This document shows positions 31,071-44,400 of a stretch of 64,000 nt of DNA, piece after piece. The translations under genes were made by a program, and so were the position numbers. Positions within the stretch are counted from its first letter, which is position 1. Each line of letters begins with the position of its first letter. The stretch comes from Puccinellia tenuiflora (Eukaryota > Streptophyta > Magnoliopsida > Poales > Poaceae), in contig QRDG01000520.1 of assembly GCA_012064385.1 (NCBI GenBank), positions 1,181,204 through 1,245,203 on the forward strand, given 5' to 3'. Under the pieces are notes generated by a model. The model did not search any database. It had not been told where the DNA came from and saw only the letters and a program-made list of their open reading frames with translations.

Positions 31071-33636
31071 TCTTATATTTACTAATTGGAGGCACCATAG
31101 GAGGCACCACGTTAATCCTGGTGATTAGACAATTTTGTCCGTACGATCTAAAAGTAATCTGTGTAAAGCCGTTCGATTTAAGCTGTTGCCCGACACGTCA
31201 CGCAATAACCCTCTAACGTGATCTGGTGGCGATAGTTCGAATCCCAGACCCTCCACATTAATTAGCCCCAGATTAATTCATGCCTTCCGTACGCGAGGAT
31301 GGCACTATGACACCGGTAGTCGTCTCTATCCCCAAGGCGAATCTGGATCGCGCGTCTCCGCGGCGGCAACGGCCGAAGTTTTCACCATCCCAGACGCCCA
31401 TGTCAGGGAGCTATCAATCTTGCGCCATGTACTTAGTTTGGAGACCAATCTTACTATTAATCTTGCGCCCTGTACTTAGCTTCGAGATCAATCTTGCTGC
31501 CGTGTAAGGATCGCATGGCGGGCCTGCGCGCGGGGAGTGATCAGATCGGTCTCTTATTCTGCTTTGTATCTTCAGCCTTTGCTCTTGCAAGGTTAGTGGA
31601 TTATTGGATTGTTTCTCATTTACTGATGCTATTTGTTTCCTGTATGGATGCAATCAACGCTGATACAGGGAGCTAGACTCCCGTGTTCCAGAAAAAAATA
31701 GAACAACGCTTTTCGAGAATTCACTTCCGTATATGGATGAGAGCAAATCTTCATCGTGGTTCTGCTCATCGTCGTTTCACTACCCATAGTGATTTTTTTC
31801 TGATTGCTACGGATTAGTTAGCACATCGAGCTAGCTTCGCACAGAAGCACCAGATTAATAAATCGATCAATCAAGTCGGCCAGCATGTGCTTTGCTGCTA
31901 CATGTGTGTTTTGCTTCGGCCAAGACCACTAATCATTCATGAGCATTGCATGCTGAGCCAGCTCTTGAAGTACACGAGCTGTGAAGCATGTGCTAAATGA
32001 AGGATGAGGAAGCAAGGATGGCACATCGGGAATCGGCCTGTTTCAGGTAGAGTTTTCATCCTGCTTTATTTTATTTTTTTGTTTGCATGAGTTCTACGTG
32101 TAGTTCGCATTACAAAGCTGATGCAAATTGTATTGTTCTCTGTCTAATATATCTACTGCAGATTTCTGAACTGAGAGAATCAATAAAAATATAATATGAT
32201 ATATGCCACAGTTCCTAGAAACGGATATGACAAGGTACATCATGAGTACTCGATGGGTCGAACATGTGTCAATAGAGGATGCTTTAACAAGGATGGCACG
32301 TCCGGTATCAAATCAATATGTTTGTGCTATGGTTTGCATCATGCTTTATCATTTCGGTTTGCATCTGGCCATTTAATAATTGACTAGCTGAACGTGCAAT
32401 TCCCACAACTGAGGTGAAAAAATTTATTTTATGGCTAATATTTCTGTTGCCGATTTGTGGTTTGGAGGATTGAAACAATTATACAGGGGCATATGCCACG
32501 ATTGCGAGAACAAATAGGGCAAAGTATATCATGGCTACTCAACTGTCGAGCATGTGCTAACTGAGGACGCATGAGCAAGGATGACACATCAGGGGGTATC
32601 AGATCGATGTGTTTCAGGTACAGTTTGCATCATGCTTAATTATTTTGATTTGCATCTAGATATCTAATAATTGACCAGTTCGACGTGCAGTTCTCACAAA
32701 ATACCTGACTCAAATTGTATTGTTTTGGGGCTATAACATGTCGACTGTAGGTTTATGTTTTGGAGGGTTAAACAAATATATACTGGTATATGACAAGGTA
32801 TAAAATGCTGCTACATCGACTGCAAATGTCTATTGTTACATGCTTTGTCCTATGGATCCCGATTTCTGTCTTATATAACCCATCACTACTAATTTAGGTA
32901 CTGTTAATGTCCTTTCCTATTTTTTCATATTCAAGTCATATCACTATAAAGGACATATGGTCATGGTTAATCTAATCCCCTATCGAAATCATATGGTGTA
33001 CTTTATAGACGAGTTCTCTCTAAAAATTAATTGTCCTTTTTTGCAATAAGAAAGCCACATAAAAATCTTGCAAATAGATGAAACGCCTCCTGGGATGTTC
33101 TTCAATTCCAACTATGGTTAAGTTGCACAAATTTGGTTGACTGGCTTGGATTACTGAATTACAACACACTATAAAAAGGTATTATTAAGCATCTATTTTG
33201 TAGCGATGGCAGCCGGGTTTGATTGATTATGGCGTGGAAAAAGCAAAGTATCTCTCAACATTTCAGACTCCAAGATTATTCACATGTGTATTTTTGAGAA
33301 ATCGATTTCATGATGGATATCGAACTTAAAAGAAATAAAAGGTACTTATATATAATGACATTATTCCATCACATAAAACAAGAGAAACGCATGAGATAAC
33401 TATTATTTTTAGGCTATTTTAAAATCATGCATATTAGATAGGAACCAAAAAGATTACTATTAAAATAAGTAATTAAAAAATCTTTACATATATTTCATAA
33501 TTCTATTTTCTAAAAGATTTCAAAAAATATATTAAACTGTCAATGTGTAGAACGAAGTAGTAGGAAGTTTTTGTATAATGTGTAGCATGAGTTTTCAAAG
33601 TAGCTAGCCCGTGCAGGAGCACGGGTTGATGACTAG
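31071..33636 (+). mobile_element. Non-autonomous Helitron nested in CACTA 1, 2,566 bp
   Basis: The 5' end is TCTTATATTTACTAATTGG preceded by A at 31070. The 3' end is a perfect hairpin CCCGTGC-AGGA-GCACGGG (33608-33625), then TTGATGA and CTAG (33633-33636), followed by T. Insertion between A and T with no target duplication is the Helitron rule. No Rep/helicase gene is present. Confidence 0.85.
31950..32720 (+). repeat. ~290-bp tandem repeat inside the Helitron
   Basis: Three diverged units share a CAAGGATGGCACATC-like block at about 32013, 32291 and 32578, followed by a GTTTGCATCATGC-like block. The period is about 280-290 bp. Confidence 0.7.
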
Positions 33637-34945
33637 TATGTATTAATTAGTGATACTTCGGTTATGTGAAACTTGGTCGAGATAGTATATATGCCTTTAA
33701 TTATTATTGTGTTTGGTGATGTTATTATTTGTGTATAACTGGACTGTATAAATATATTGTATTCTGCACTGTATAATTACGAAATGATTTTTTTGGACCT
33801 GTAATACTTGTATACGTACTTACCGCTGGCGCGTGTGATGGGTGCGCCGGGGCTAAGTATACCGCCGGCGCATGTGATGGGTGCGCCGGCGCTACCTTCA
33901 TTACCACCGGCGCATAGGGATTGTGCGCCGGCGGTAAAAAGTTACCACCGGCGTGATGATCGTCGGCGCAGCCACGTGTGCCAGCGGTAAGACTTTTTGG
34001 TGCGCCGGCGGTAGCCTTTTCCATAGTAGTGCCCTAGTCGTAACAACACACCCTCATCTTTAGACGTTTCTGTCACTCGTGCCCAGGCACAGGAGGGGCA
34101 TGAACCAACTATCTAGCATAAATACTCTCTCTTGAAGATACAAGCAATCACTTGGCCAAAGTAACTACACACATTGGAGAGCATGCAAGAACATAAATTA
34201 ACATGTAAGAACCATGCACAATCTGATCATAACTTTATAATCTATCGGATCCCAACAAACACATCATATAGCATTACAATAGTCGATCTTGATCATGTAG
34301 GACAGCTCACATGATCATAAACATGGAGGCACAAGGGAGAGAGACAATCATCTAGATACTGCCATGGACCCGTAGTCCAAGGTGGAACTACTCACACATC
34401 ATCCCGGCGGAAGGCATGGCGATATAGAGCCCTCCGGGATCAATCTCCCCTTCGACAGGGTGCTGGGATTGGCTTCAGAATCTCCCTGAATTAGGTTTCG
34501 AGACGGCGGCGGCTTCGGGTTGAGTTCGTGGAAAATATCACCGTCTCTAACGTTTGTAGGGTTAATGTCAATTTATAGGCATCAGATGGGGCAGAGGGGA
34601 CCCACCATGGGCAGGGGCGGGTCCTGGCCACGGGCCCACCTCTGGTCGCGGCTAGGGGTCGCCCCTGGCCTGTGGGGTGCCCCCTGGGCTGCCTACAGGC
34701 GTCTTGCTTCGTCTTGGCGTAAAAATAATTTCCGTAAATTTTCTTCCAATTCCGAGAATATTTGCAGAAATAGATTTTCTGAAATAAAAAACAGCAAAAA
34801 CAGGGAATTGGCACTAGACATCTTGTCAATAGGTTAGTCCAATAAAATGCCTAAAAATGATATAAGAAGATAGTAAAAACATGTGACAATGGCTCATAAC
34901 AAGCATGGATGAATCAAAAATTATAGATACGTTTGACACGTATCA

Positions 34946-35519
34946 TCCAACCATAGTATTAAGATCATAAGGTCCACTTTATTCCATACAATGTCAAAAA
35001 CCGGGATAGGGCTCAGGTTTCTGTCACTCCGGCAGCCCTACCCCCCGGTCTCCTTCACATACTACAAACCCTATGATGTGATCCATGCGCGCACAAGCAT
35101 ATAATGGGCACCATAGGACTGTACCATATCAACATACTGAAAGGACAAGGATGTCGCCTAGAGGGGGGTGAATAGGCGATTTAAAACTTTACGACTATGG
35201 CTTGATAAATGCGGAATAAAACTAGCGTTCAATTTATCAAGCACACAAAACCTAATATACTAGGTTCACCTATGTGCACCAACAACTTATGCTAAGCAAG
35301 ATATAAGACTTCAAGCATGAAGGCTAACACAAACTAAAGTGCATAAGTAAAGAGCTCGGGTATAGAAAAACCGAGGCACACGGAGACGAAGATGTATTCC
35401 CGAGTTCCTCCTTTTGAGGGGAGTACGTCTCGTTGGAGGGGTGTGAGCTCGCCACCACAGTCCTACTCAACGCCACAAAGGCCACACCATATTCTCCGAT
35501 CAACCTCGCCACAAAGGCT
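34946..35519. other. Fragment between two inverted Athila-like LTRs
   Basis: 574 bp. It includes GTCGCCTAGAGGGGGGTGAA near 35153, a phrase I associate with abundant Triticeae LTR retrotransposons. No coding sequence. Confidence 0.4.
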
Positions 35520-37120
35520 TGATACGTGTCAAACGTATCTATAATTTTTGATTGATCCATGCTAGTTTTGTGATATTGTCACATGTTTCTATTATCATAT
35601 TATATCATTTTTATGCATTTTGTCGGACTAACATATTGACAAGATGCCTAGTGCCAGTTTCCTGTTTTTGCTGTTTTTTGTATTTCAGAAAATTTACTTC
35701 TGGAAATATTCTCGGAATTGGACGAAAATTTACGGGGAATTTTTATTCGACGGAAGGCACCAGGAGACCAAAGGGCGACCTGGGGGGCACCCACAGGCCA
35801 GGGGCGGCCCCCTGCCGCGGCCGTAGGGCAGCCCACGGGTGGGACCCGCCCCTGCCCTATGGGCACCCCCTCAGCCCCCTCCGACGCCTATAAAATCCCA
35901 TTAAACCTAAAAATATTGAGGCAGCCATTATTTTCCAGAGAAGTCACCCCGACGCGCCGTCATCGTAAACCCTAGTTCGGGGGTGATTCTGAAGCTGATC
36001 CCGGCACCCTGCCAGAGGGGAGATCGATCCCGAAGGGCTCTTCATCGTCATGCCTTCCTCCGGGATGATTTGTGAGTAGTCCCACCTTGGCCACGGGTCC
36101 ATGGCAGTAGCTAGATGGTAGTCTCTCTCTTGTGCTTCATGTCTTATGATCTTGTGAGCTGCCTAACATGATCAAGGTCGACTATTGTAATGATATGTGA
36201 TGTGTTTGCTGGGATTCGATGGATTATGAAGTTATGATCAGATTGTGCATGATTCTTATATGTTGATTTATGTTCTTGCATGCTCTCCAATGTGCGTCGT
36301 TACTTTGGCCAAGTGATTGTGTGTATCTCCAAGAGGGAGTATTTATGCTACATAGTGGGTTCATGCCCCCTGGGCACGAGTGACAAAAACGTCTAAGGGC
36401 AAGGGTGTGCTGTTGCTACTAAGGGTAAAACAGCGGTGTTAATGTCTCTTTTGATATTAGTATTGCTTACTTCATGCGCTTTACTTAATGCAATTGTCTG
36501 TTGCTTGCAACTTAATACCGTTGGGTGACAGGTTGGATAGCGATCCCACGGTGGAATTTTTAGACAAAGATGCAGTTGGACGCAACGGTCTTTGTTCATT
36601 ATCATGATGACTACATAAATATTATCATGTTCTCTTTGTCATAGCTAGATTAAGTTTGTGTTATAATCTTGTCAATTGCCCAGCTGTAATTTGTTTACCC
36701 AATCATATGATTGTTTTATTTACTTGAGAGACTCCACTAGTGAACCCATGGCCCCCGGTCCATCTTTTTACATTAATTGCAACCTTTATTCATCACTTTT
36801 CATCATCATTACTCCAATGGTCCATTTTCATATTTTCATCTATTTCACTATACAATTAACCGCTTTGTTTTCTGCGAGACCAGAAAGATTGACAACCTTT
36901 CCGCCGTTGGGGGCAAAGTATTTTAGTTGAGTGTGTGCAGGTCCACGACTATTGAAGATTAAGCGCCAGAAATCTTCAACATTCACTTTGTTGTTGATTT
37001 AAAAGTCCTAATGGTTCGATAAACCTCGGTTCGTTAGCGAGGGAAAATTCCTACTTGCTACATCCACGCCTTCGCTTGGGGCACCACCCAACGCATCATT
37101 CACCGATTAGCAAGCTCTTT
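35520..37120 (+). repeat. 5' LTR of an Athila-like gypsy element (plus strand)
   Basis: Starts TGATACGTGTCAAACGTATC and runs to just before a primer-binding motif. It is homologous, in inverted orientation, to 34945-26890 without the CACTA; for example, the segment around 36090-36420 matches the reverse complement of 34060-34390. The 3' boundary is approximate. Confidence 0.75.
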
Positions 37121-37121
37121 T

Positions 37122-37140
37122 CTAGCGCCGTTGCCGGGGA
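37122..37140 (+). promoter_or_regulatory. Primer-binding site of the Athila-like element
   Basis: CTAGCGCCGTTGCCGGGGA directly after the LTR and about 165 bp before the gag start. It is the Athila-type motif with one change (CTAG in place of CTGG). Confidence 0.7.
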
Positions 37141-37305
37141 CTTTGGAGCTACAGCAAGGGGAGTCTCATACTCTCAATCCCTTTACTTTGTTTTTGTCTT
37201 GCTTGCTTTATTTCTCGTTTAGCTTATTTTTCTTGTTGCAAAATTTTAAAACCCAAAAAAATTAGTGTAGTCTTTATTCCTGTTTTGTTATTTTATCTTA
37301 TCATT

Positions 37306-37889
37306 ATGTCTTCCACTGAAAACACCAAGTTGTGTGACTTTACTAGCACTAATAACAAAGATTTCATATGCTCTCCAATTGCTCCACCCGCTACTAAAGC
37401 GGAATCTTATGAAATTAAGCCTGCCTTGCTAAATCTTGTTATGAAAGAGCAATTTTCTGGTGCTAGTACATATGATGCCGCCTCTCATTTAAATAAATTT
37501 TTTGAGTTATGTGATATGCAAAAGTATAAAGAGGTGGAAAGTGACATCATAAAACTGAAGCTTTTCCCTTTCTCTTTGAGAGGGAGAGCAAAAGAATGGT
37601 TATTGTCTTTGCCTAGAAATAGCATCGATTCTTGGACTAAATGCAAAGATGCTTTTATTGGAAAATATTATCCACCTACTAAAATCATACAATTGAGGTG
37701 TAACATTATGAACTTTAGACAATTTGATAATGAACATGTTGCTCAAGCTTGGGAGAGCATGAAATTTATGGTTAAAAATTGTCCCACGCATGGATTAACT
37801 ATGTGGATGGTTATCCAAACTTTTTATGCAGGTTTGAATTTTTCTTCAAGGAACCTCTTGGACTCGGCCGCGGGAGGCACCTTCATGTC
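37306..37889 (+). pseudogene. Truncated gag of the Athila-like element
   Basis: ATG at 37306 opens MSSTENTKLCDF. The retrotransposon Gag domain follows (FSGASTYDAASHLNKFFEL, FPFSLRGRAKEWLLSLP, SWTKCKDAFIGKYYP). The frame is intact for about 194 codons until 37889, where sequence switches abruptly to an inverted LTR piece of another element. No protease, RT or integrase of this element remains in the window. Confidence 0.88.
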
Positions 37890-39230
37890 CACCACCATCC
37901 TCATCACATCATCATCATCGTCATCATCAACACACTCGCAACTGGAAAGCGCAAACTAGAGGACCCTTGGATACGCCCGTACAAGTTATTTAGTTAGTAA
38001 GGGGCCCATACCCCCACCGATGGTAGCACGCTCGGTTCTTGGTTCTAGCTAAAAGCACTCTCAGCCTAGGCGACAAGAATGACGCAAAACACCATCCCCG
38101 ATGGCAACTCATCCAAGCCTTTTAACAAATTAATTAAGTACCAAACATAACCACCATATCCGAACCATTCCATCAACATCATCATCATCATGGAATTAAA
38201 TCACCGGACAATATAACATTTAACTAAGCATGGCTAAGCATCACTAAGCATAAATACATACAACAGTTGTATCTTTGTCTTCGGCCATCACATCAACCCT
38301 AGGTTTCATAGGAGGGGAAGCATGTGATGGTTCAGGGGACAATGCATATCATAGGATTACCTAACTTGATCAAAAGTGACATGGGAATCGCATGCAATAT
38401 TCTGGTGGAGAAAATAATTTGTATAAAACATTAGGATGCTAGATGACAAGAAGGTTAGGTTAGTTCTTGCCTTGCTGATAATAATGGTCGCGCTGATCGT
38501 CGAGGTATTGTGGTGGAACCTCGACTCCTGAATCTACCGATACACAAACAATACAGGAAACGAAATAAATAACACGAATACAAAGGTGCAATGCACAATC
38601 ATGATGAGATGGTCAAATTATGCACTGAAATAATATTGGGCATGTCCCACAAGTTAAATGGAACCCCTAAAATAAATATCGCAATTAATGGGTCAAAACT
38701 CCTTATTTAACTTAGTGAATTGCGTTATTATCCAAAATGTCCAGTACTGAAATATGGGTCCTAAATTTATGAAAATGACATTATTAGATAGGTATTGTCC
38801 TACTGATCATTTTGGTACTTCGTTTGCAATTTTCCGATTAACGATGAAGAAATGGTGATTTGAACGGTTATGCAATTTAAATCATTTTAACCAATTCGAA
38901 ATTAACATCAAAGGTAAAGTTATTTTCATACTGTGATATTAACATAGATAGATAGCATTTGCTTTGCTGGTCATTTTGGTATATCATTTGCAATTTTTGA
39001 ATTAATATTCATCAAGTTATGATATTTCCAATAATTGATTTAATTCTGCCATTTTATTTATTTCTAATAAACAACACCAAAATTAAATCTACAATGCTCT
39101 CAAATGACATCAAGTTGTAGTCCATTGTTCACTGAACATTTTGAGAGCTCATTCATAAATTTTGGATGAATATTCTTCAAGTTATGCATTTTCCAAATAA
39201 TGATTATAATCTGCCATTTTAGTATTTATT
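37890..39230 (-). repeat. Left arm of 1,341-bp inverted repeat (inverted LTR segment)
   Basis: Reverse complement of 43450-44790 with the same length and only scattered substitutions. Its right boundary joins the LTR tail at CCGAGCACACC (39231) through an ATT microhomology; its left boundary cuts the Athila-like gag. Confidence 0.93.
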
Positions 39231-39348
39231 CCGAGCACACCTGCCAATGAGTTTTGGCCTGGGATTGGTAAACCCAGTAACCCTCGATTGTGTAGCATGA
39301 CCGGTTACACAACGTTTCACTATATAGTTCTGGGGTCGGGGCGCTACA
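39231..39348 (+). repeat. Remnant of the 5' LTR 3' end
   Basis: Directly repeats 45780-45897 with almost no change and ends GCGCTACA immediately before the primer-binding site. Confidence 0.93.
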
Positions 39349-39351
39349 AGT

Positions 39352-39363
39352 TGGTATCAGAGC
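39352..39363 (+). promoter_or_regulatory. Primer-binding site, initiator tRNA-Met
   Basis: TGGTATCAGAGC, complementary to the 3' end of initiator tRNA-Met, four bases after the LTR end. Confidence 0.92.
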
Positions 39364-41429
39364 AGGACTGCCTGTAGGAAACCCGTTCTATTGGTCGATG
39401 TCGAGTCTAGTGTTCGTGAAAATTACTTATAACCTAAAAATGAGTTGTGAAAACCCTCTTAGGATTCTTTTTACTCCTTACCCAATTCACTCTGATCTCG
39501 GTGCCATCTTACCTCTATTTGATTTAACGGTTCTCCCGATCGTCGGCAAATTCAAATCTTTAGGTTCACGGGGTTGGCTTCTACCTTTAGTTTACTGGTT
39601 AGCTCTGCTCATCTGCCCATTCTAAAGCCCGAAGAGAGGAAGTATTGCGGATCATCAAGACATTCTTTTGTTTTAGTCCAAGATCTTGAACCGAAGGTCC
39701 CGTATTGTACTAGAACTCTGGCGTAATGATTCATGAGGGTTGTCACCCATGTGAGCATTATGCTAATCGTGAGTCCCAGTACATGAAGCTGATCTTTAAC
39801 CCAAGATCTTTCCCGTTGAATCCTGATGTTAATTGTCAAACCCTACGTCAGGTTGGCCATGTTTGAAGTTAATCTTCAATTTGGTGGTTGTAGTCGTAAT
39901 TGAATTGCGGCAACAAAGCTCTTCTCTGTCACGAGCTATAGCTGGATATTCTGTCATGAAACTGTCTGGATCACGACAAGATTGCTCTTAGCAAGTTTTC
40001 CATCTATGTTTGTGATTCCTCCAATAACACTTGTTAGTGAAACCCTTTCGGCACTAGTTGTTGGAAGAGTGCTAACAAGGGCTTCTACAAATCTCTTGGG
40101 ATTGTTGTTAGCCTGTTTCCTTACTCTTAATCTGTTGTCCGACCTTTATCTGTCAGTTGACAGTCAAGTGTTATCGTGCATGGGTGTGTTCCGATGCATG
40201 TTACCCTTGTGGTCCGTCAATACATTCCACGTCGGGATGTTAGGATAAACAAACTCCGGTACCATGTCCATTCTCGGACCAGGTCAAAGTATTGTAATCC
40301 GCAGAATAAGAGGCTGGTCTAGCTTTTGTTCTGTTCAACCTTGGAGTGTCACACTCTTTTATATCAAGAGGTCGTGCTTAGCCTCATGACGTACTCGATG
40401 AAGTGATTCTCTTACCCTTCCTTATCCATCTACCTCCGAGCTACTCGGGCTCGAGAATGTTGAGGATGAATATCGTTGTGGTAATCGGATATTCTTAGCA
40501 AATGATATTGCTTTGACGTCCAAGGACTTTGATGGCGCTCTTAGCATGATTGGTAATCAGATCATCAAGCCAAGTTTGACTGTGCTACCAAGTCCATTTT
40601 TTTTCAGGTGCACACCTTCGGTCAATAAGTTAGATTCGTGTCAAAACTCTAAAGATCACAGCGTTTCGCATGGAAAAGCAATTTTCCTCTCGCAAACTAG
40701 CTAGTGTTCTGGAGCTTGACGCTGTAGTCAATTCTTGAGAACCTTACCTCTCGTTAACTGTTGTAACTCCTCCCACGGACATGTCAGGTCTGAAATATCC
40801 GCACGCCTAACCAAATCTAAATCTCAAGAAGAAATGATGGTTGGTGTTCCTTAAGAGTATGACATAGGCCTTGTGTAAATCCGGCAAGTTTGAGGTGGTG
40901 GTTGCCCTACTTAACTGGAAGGTCTATTGTGATATCCTCTTGCCTTTCGTAAAATCAACCACTCTTCATGAGGATATTGTGCTACTTATTCTAGAAGTTG
41001 CCCTTATGGTCTCTTTGCAATCTTAAAGGTCCGGCCTCCACTTGATGACCTATTGAAGGCTTTTCCGAAGCCTGATAGTGGTATCTAGAACATCGAGGAG
41101 AACATTAACGTGGTGTTGCTAAAAAGGTCTCTCGGTCATTTCTCCTATCCTCTGCTCGACCTTTGTTTGGTCAAGTTGCTCCTAGTTTTCCCCAATGATT
41201 TATGGTCTTGTGCAAAGTTCATATTTCCAACCCTCGGAGAGAACTTGTCTGTCCCCTTGAACTATCTTCTGTTTCTCGTCGGCACGTCACGCTTGTTACC
41301 TTTTCTCTGCAACAAGGAAGGTCCTCGTAGGATCGAGAAGATCGTTGAAGTTAAGGGTTGTCATGTTTCCCTCCTCCCTCTTCCTACTCTAGGAATCTCG
41401 GGGCGAGATTCTTGTAAGGGGGGTAGAAT
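39364..41429 (+). other. Degenerate interior of the rearranged gypsy element
   Basis: No long frame survives. Near the end, around 41386-41412, the sequence reads like the NLGARFL C-terminus common in Tekay-type Pol, then AAGGGGGGTAGAAT at 41416-41429 acts as polypurine tract. Otherwise nothing recognisable. Confidence 0.55.
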
Positions 41430-44400
41430 TTTAACAGCCCAGATTTGGTACCCTAAAATTTGAGCCAAATTTTCACTTTTTGTTTTGCATTGCATCATGG
41501 CATACATAATTAAATTGCTAAATTAAATATTGCAAACAATGGAAAGCATTAAAAGGAAGCAAACACTTCCAAAATTTCCAACCCAAGTGCAATTGCTCAA
41601 ACTGGCAAAACAAATATTCTTGAGCTTCCATATTTGTCCAGGAAGTTCCAAGAGTGAAAAACAATATTCCTGCTTTGTGCTTTTATAAGGCTATAAAATT
41701 GGTAGTTGGAATTGATCAAAATTGCCTTAAGTAAACCCTATGAACAAGTGTTATGCAAAACTTTTTATTTGGCAACACCAAAATTTGTGAAGCTTCTACA
41801 TGTCATGGGGAGGCTACATGAATTTTTGCAGGTTTTATAAAAAGGTTTAAATGCCTCAATTAAAAATGAGGACTTCAAATAAGTTGCAAATCAACTTTGA
41901 AATTTGAAACCAAGTTAAACCTTTCAAAAATTCAAAACAAAAATATGGTGAGCTTCCTTATATTATTGTGAGCCTCCCTGAATTTTCTCATAATTTTTGG
42001 AAATGATTTGATGCCTTAATTAAATAGGAAAAGGGTGTTGTTTTCAAATTTAAAAGAAAAACAGAAAAGGAAATAGAGGCCAGGGGTTTTTTCGGAAGAT
42101 TGCCTTCTCCCCTATCGCCACAATGCTTCTCCTGTGCGCCATGGCAGTGCCGCCGTGTCCTCCTCCCCTGCGCCTCGCTGCGGCCCCCCCTGCTGGATAA
42201 GTGAAGCCGCCGACGCTCTCTACTCCCTCTCCCGCAAACCCTAGCTCCCTCCAACCCTAACCCTAAATCGCCCGAGCTCCTGCCGTCGAGCCGCCGCCGT
42301 CCGCTTCAAATCGCCGGCGACCGCTGCCTCCCCGAGCGAGTCCAAGCCGCCCAGGAGCTCCGCACCGTCGCCTTCTCCCTCCCCGGCCAAGGAATCGGGG
42401 CGGTGATGCCCAAGTCGCCGACGCCGTCCTTCCTCCTTCGCCCCCTATCGCCACCGCTCGCGCACACGCTCGCCGCCGCCCGGCCTCCCCGTGCCTCGCC
42501 GGCCTCGCCATCGCCTCCGGGGTGAGCTCCTGACCCGAATGGCCCTCTCCTCCCTCTCCATCCCCCTCTGTGCCGCGCTCCCGCCATCGCACCGCCGCCG
42601 CCGCCGTGGCCATGGTCGCCGCTGGCCCTCTGGCGACCATATGGTCCAACCCGCCACTCCCCCCTACTCCCCTCCATCTCCTCTAGCTAGTAGTGATGTC
42701 ACCCGCGTCCAATTTCGCTCCGAATCGACGAATTCTTGATCGACATGCATCAGCTCCTCTGATGACGTCATGATGACGTCAGCAGTTCATCTGTTTTAAT
42801 TTTTCAGAATTTAACAGAAATTAGAATTTGCAATATCTAATAATTGGTAAATCAGAAAAATGAAATTGACATATCAAAAGGTTTAGAATATCATAACCTA
42901 TTCAAATATGTAACTCATACATGCAATTGAATGGTAAAATTTGAATTTAAATGTGAAATGCAAATCATCTGTTAGTTATTCAAATTTTGGAAATTCATAT
43001 CTAGAGTTTTATATTTTAGAAAAATGCAAATCACATGTTAAAATGCTCAGCTAAATAAACTCTACCTGTTACTGCCCTTAGTTGAATTAATTGGTTAAAT
43101 TAAATTGCCTTTAATTGTTAAATAGAGAAAAGGGCAGGTTTAAATTGATATTTGGGAAATTCATAATAATTTGAATATTGCTCAAAAAATTACAAATAAG
43201 GTACCATTTTGTTCAGAGAATTCATATCTACCTGTTAGTTGTAATTGCATGTTAAAATGAATTTTCTAAATTGCTGTTAAAACTGCAATAACTAAAATGG
43301 CAGATTTTTTAGATGAATTTGTAAATTCAATATCTTTTGTTTTATAACTCAGAAAATTACAAATGATATGTCAAATTGCTCAGAAAAATAATATCTATCT
43401 GTTAGCACCATTGCCATGATCGACAAAGATTATTAAATTGCCTTTAATTAATAAATACTAAAATGGCAGATTATAATCATTATTTGGAAAATGCATAACT
43501 TGAAGAATATTCATCCAAAATTTATGAATGAGCTCTCAAAATGTTCAGTGAACAATGGACTACAACTTGATGTCATTTGAGAGCATTGTAGATTTAATTT
43601 TGGTGCTGTTTATTAAAAATAAATAAAATGGCAGAATTAAATCAATTATTGGAAATATCATAACTTGATGAATATTAATTCAAAAATTGCAAATGATATA
43701 CAAAAATGACCAGCAAAGCAAATGCTACCTATCTATGTTAATATCACAGTATGAAAATAACTTTTCCTTTGATGTTAATTTCGAATTGGTTAAAATGATT
43801 TAAATTGCATAACCGTTCAAATCACCATTTCTTCATCGTTAATCGGAAAATTGCAAACGAAGTACCAAAATGATCAGTAGGACAATACCTATCTAATAAT
43901 GTCATTTTCATGAATTTAGGACCCATATTTCAGTACTGGACATTTTGGATAATAACGCAATTCACTAAGTTAAATATGGAGTTTTGACCCGTTAATTGCG
44001 ATATTTATTTTAGGGGTTCCATTTAACTTGTGGGACATGCCCAATATTATTTCAGTGCATAATTTGACCATCTCATCATGATTGTGCATTGCACCTTTGT
44101 ATTCGTGTTATTTATTTCGTTTCCTGTATTGTTTGTGTATCGGTAGATTCAGGAGTCGAGGTTCCACCACAATACCTCGACGATCAGCGCGACCATTATT
44201 ATCAGCAAGGCAAGAACTAACCTAACCTTCTTGTCATCTAGCATCCTAATGTTTTATACAAATTATTTTCTCCACCAGAATATTGCATGCGATTCCCATG
44301 TCACTTTTGATCAAGTTAGGTAATCCTATGATATGCATTGTCCCCTGAACCATCACATGCTTCCCCTCCTATGAAACCTAGGGTTGATGTGATGGCCGAA

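Larger units (their letters stand above)
27572..34031. mobile_element. CACTA element 1, 6,460 bp
   Basis: Begins CACTACTAGGAAAATGC and ends ...CCATAGTAGTG, inverted 9-11-bp CACTA termini. Both subterminal zones (27600-27970 and 33820-34020) contain many direct and inverted copies of a GCGCCGGCGG-type motif, as expected for transposase-binding repeats. Flanking 3 bp are TCC and CCC, a target duplication with one mismatch. There is no TNPD-like transposase frame. The interior holds tandem repeats, a B3 hairpin, a broken accessory ORF and a nested Helitron. Confidence 0.9.
26327..34945 (-). mobile_element. Athila-like gypsy LTR sequence split by a CACTA element
   Basis: The outer ends are TGATAACCC (26327) and ACGTATCA (34945); read on the minus strand it starts TGATACGTGTC, a terminus common in Triticeae gypsy elements. 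Excluding the CACTA (27572-34031), about 2.16 kb remain. Within it, at 26866-26884, the minus strand reads TGGCGCCGTTGCCGGGG, the primer-binding motif of Athila-type elements. About 1.6 kb (34945-34032 plus 27571-26890) is the inverted counterpart of 35520-37115. No matching 5-bp target duplication was found at the outer ends, so it may be a solo or truncated piece. Confidence 0.65.

Noticed and set aside
39398..41463. Short plus-strand frames in the rearranged gypsy interior as genes
   Set aside because: None exceeds ~120 codons or shows an RT, protease or integrase motif; they look like decayed retroelement sequence.
42100..42740. GC-rich open frames on both strands inside the long 3' LTR
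   Set aside because: They are inside an LTR, mutually overlapping and Arg/Gly/Pro-rich, so more likely the GC-rich leader portion of the LTR than a gene.
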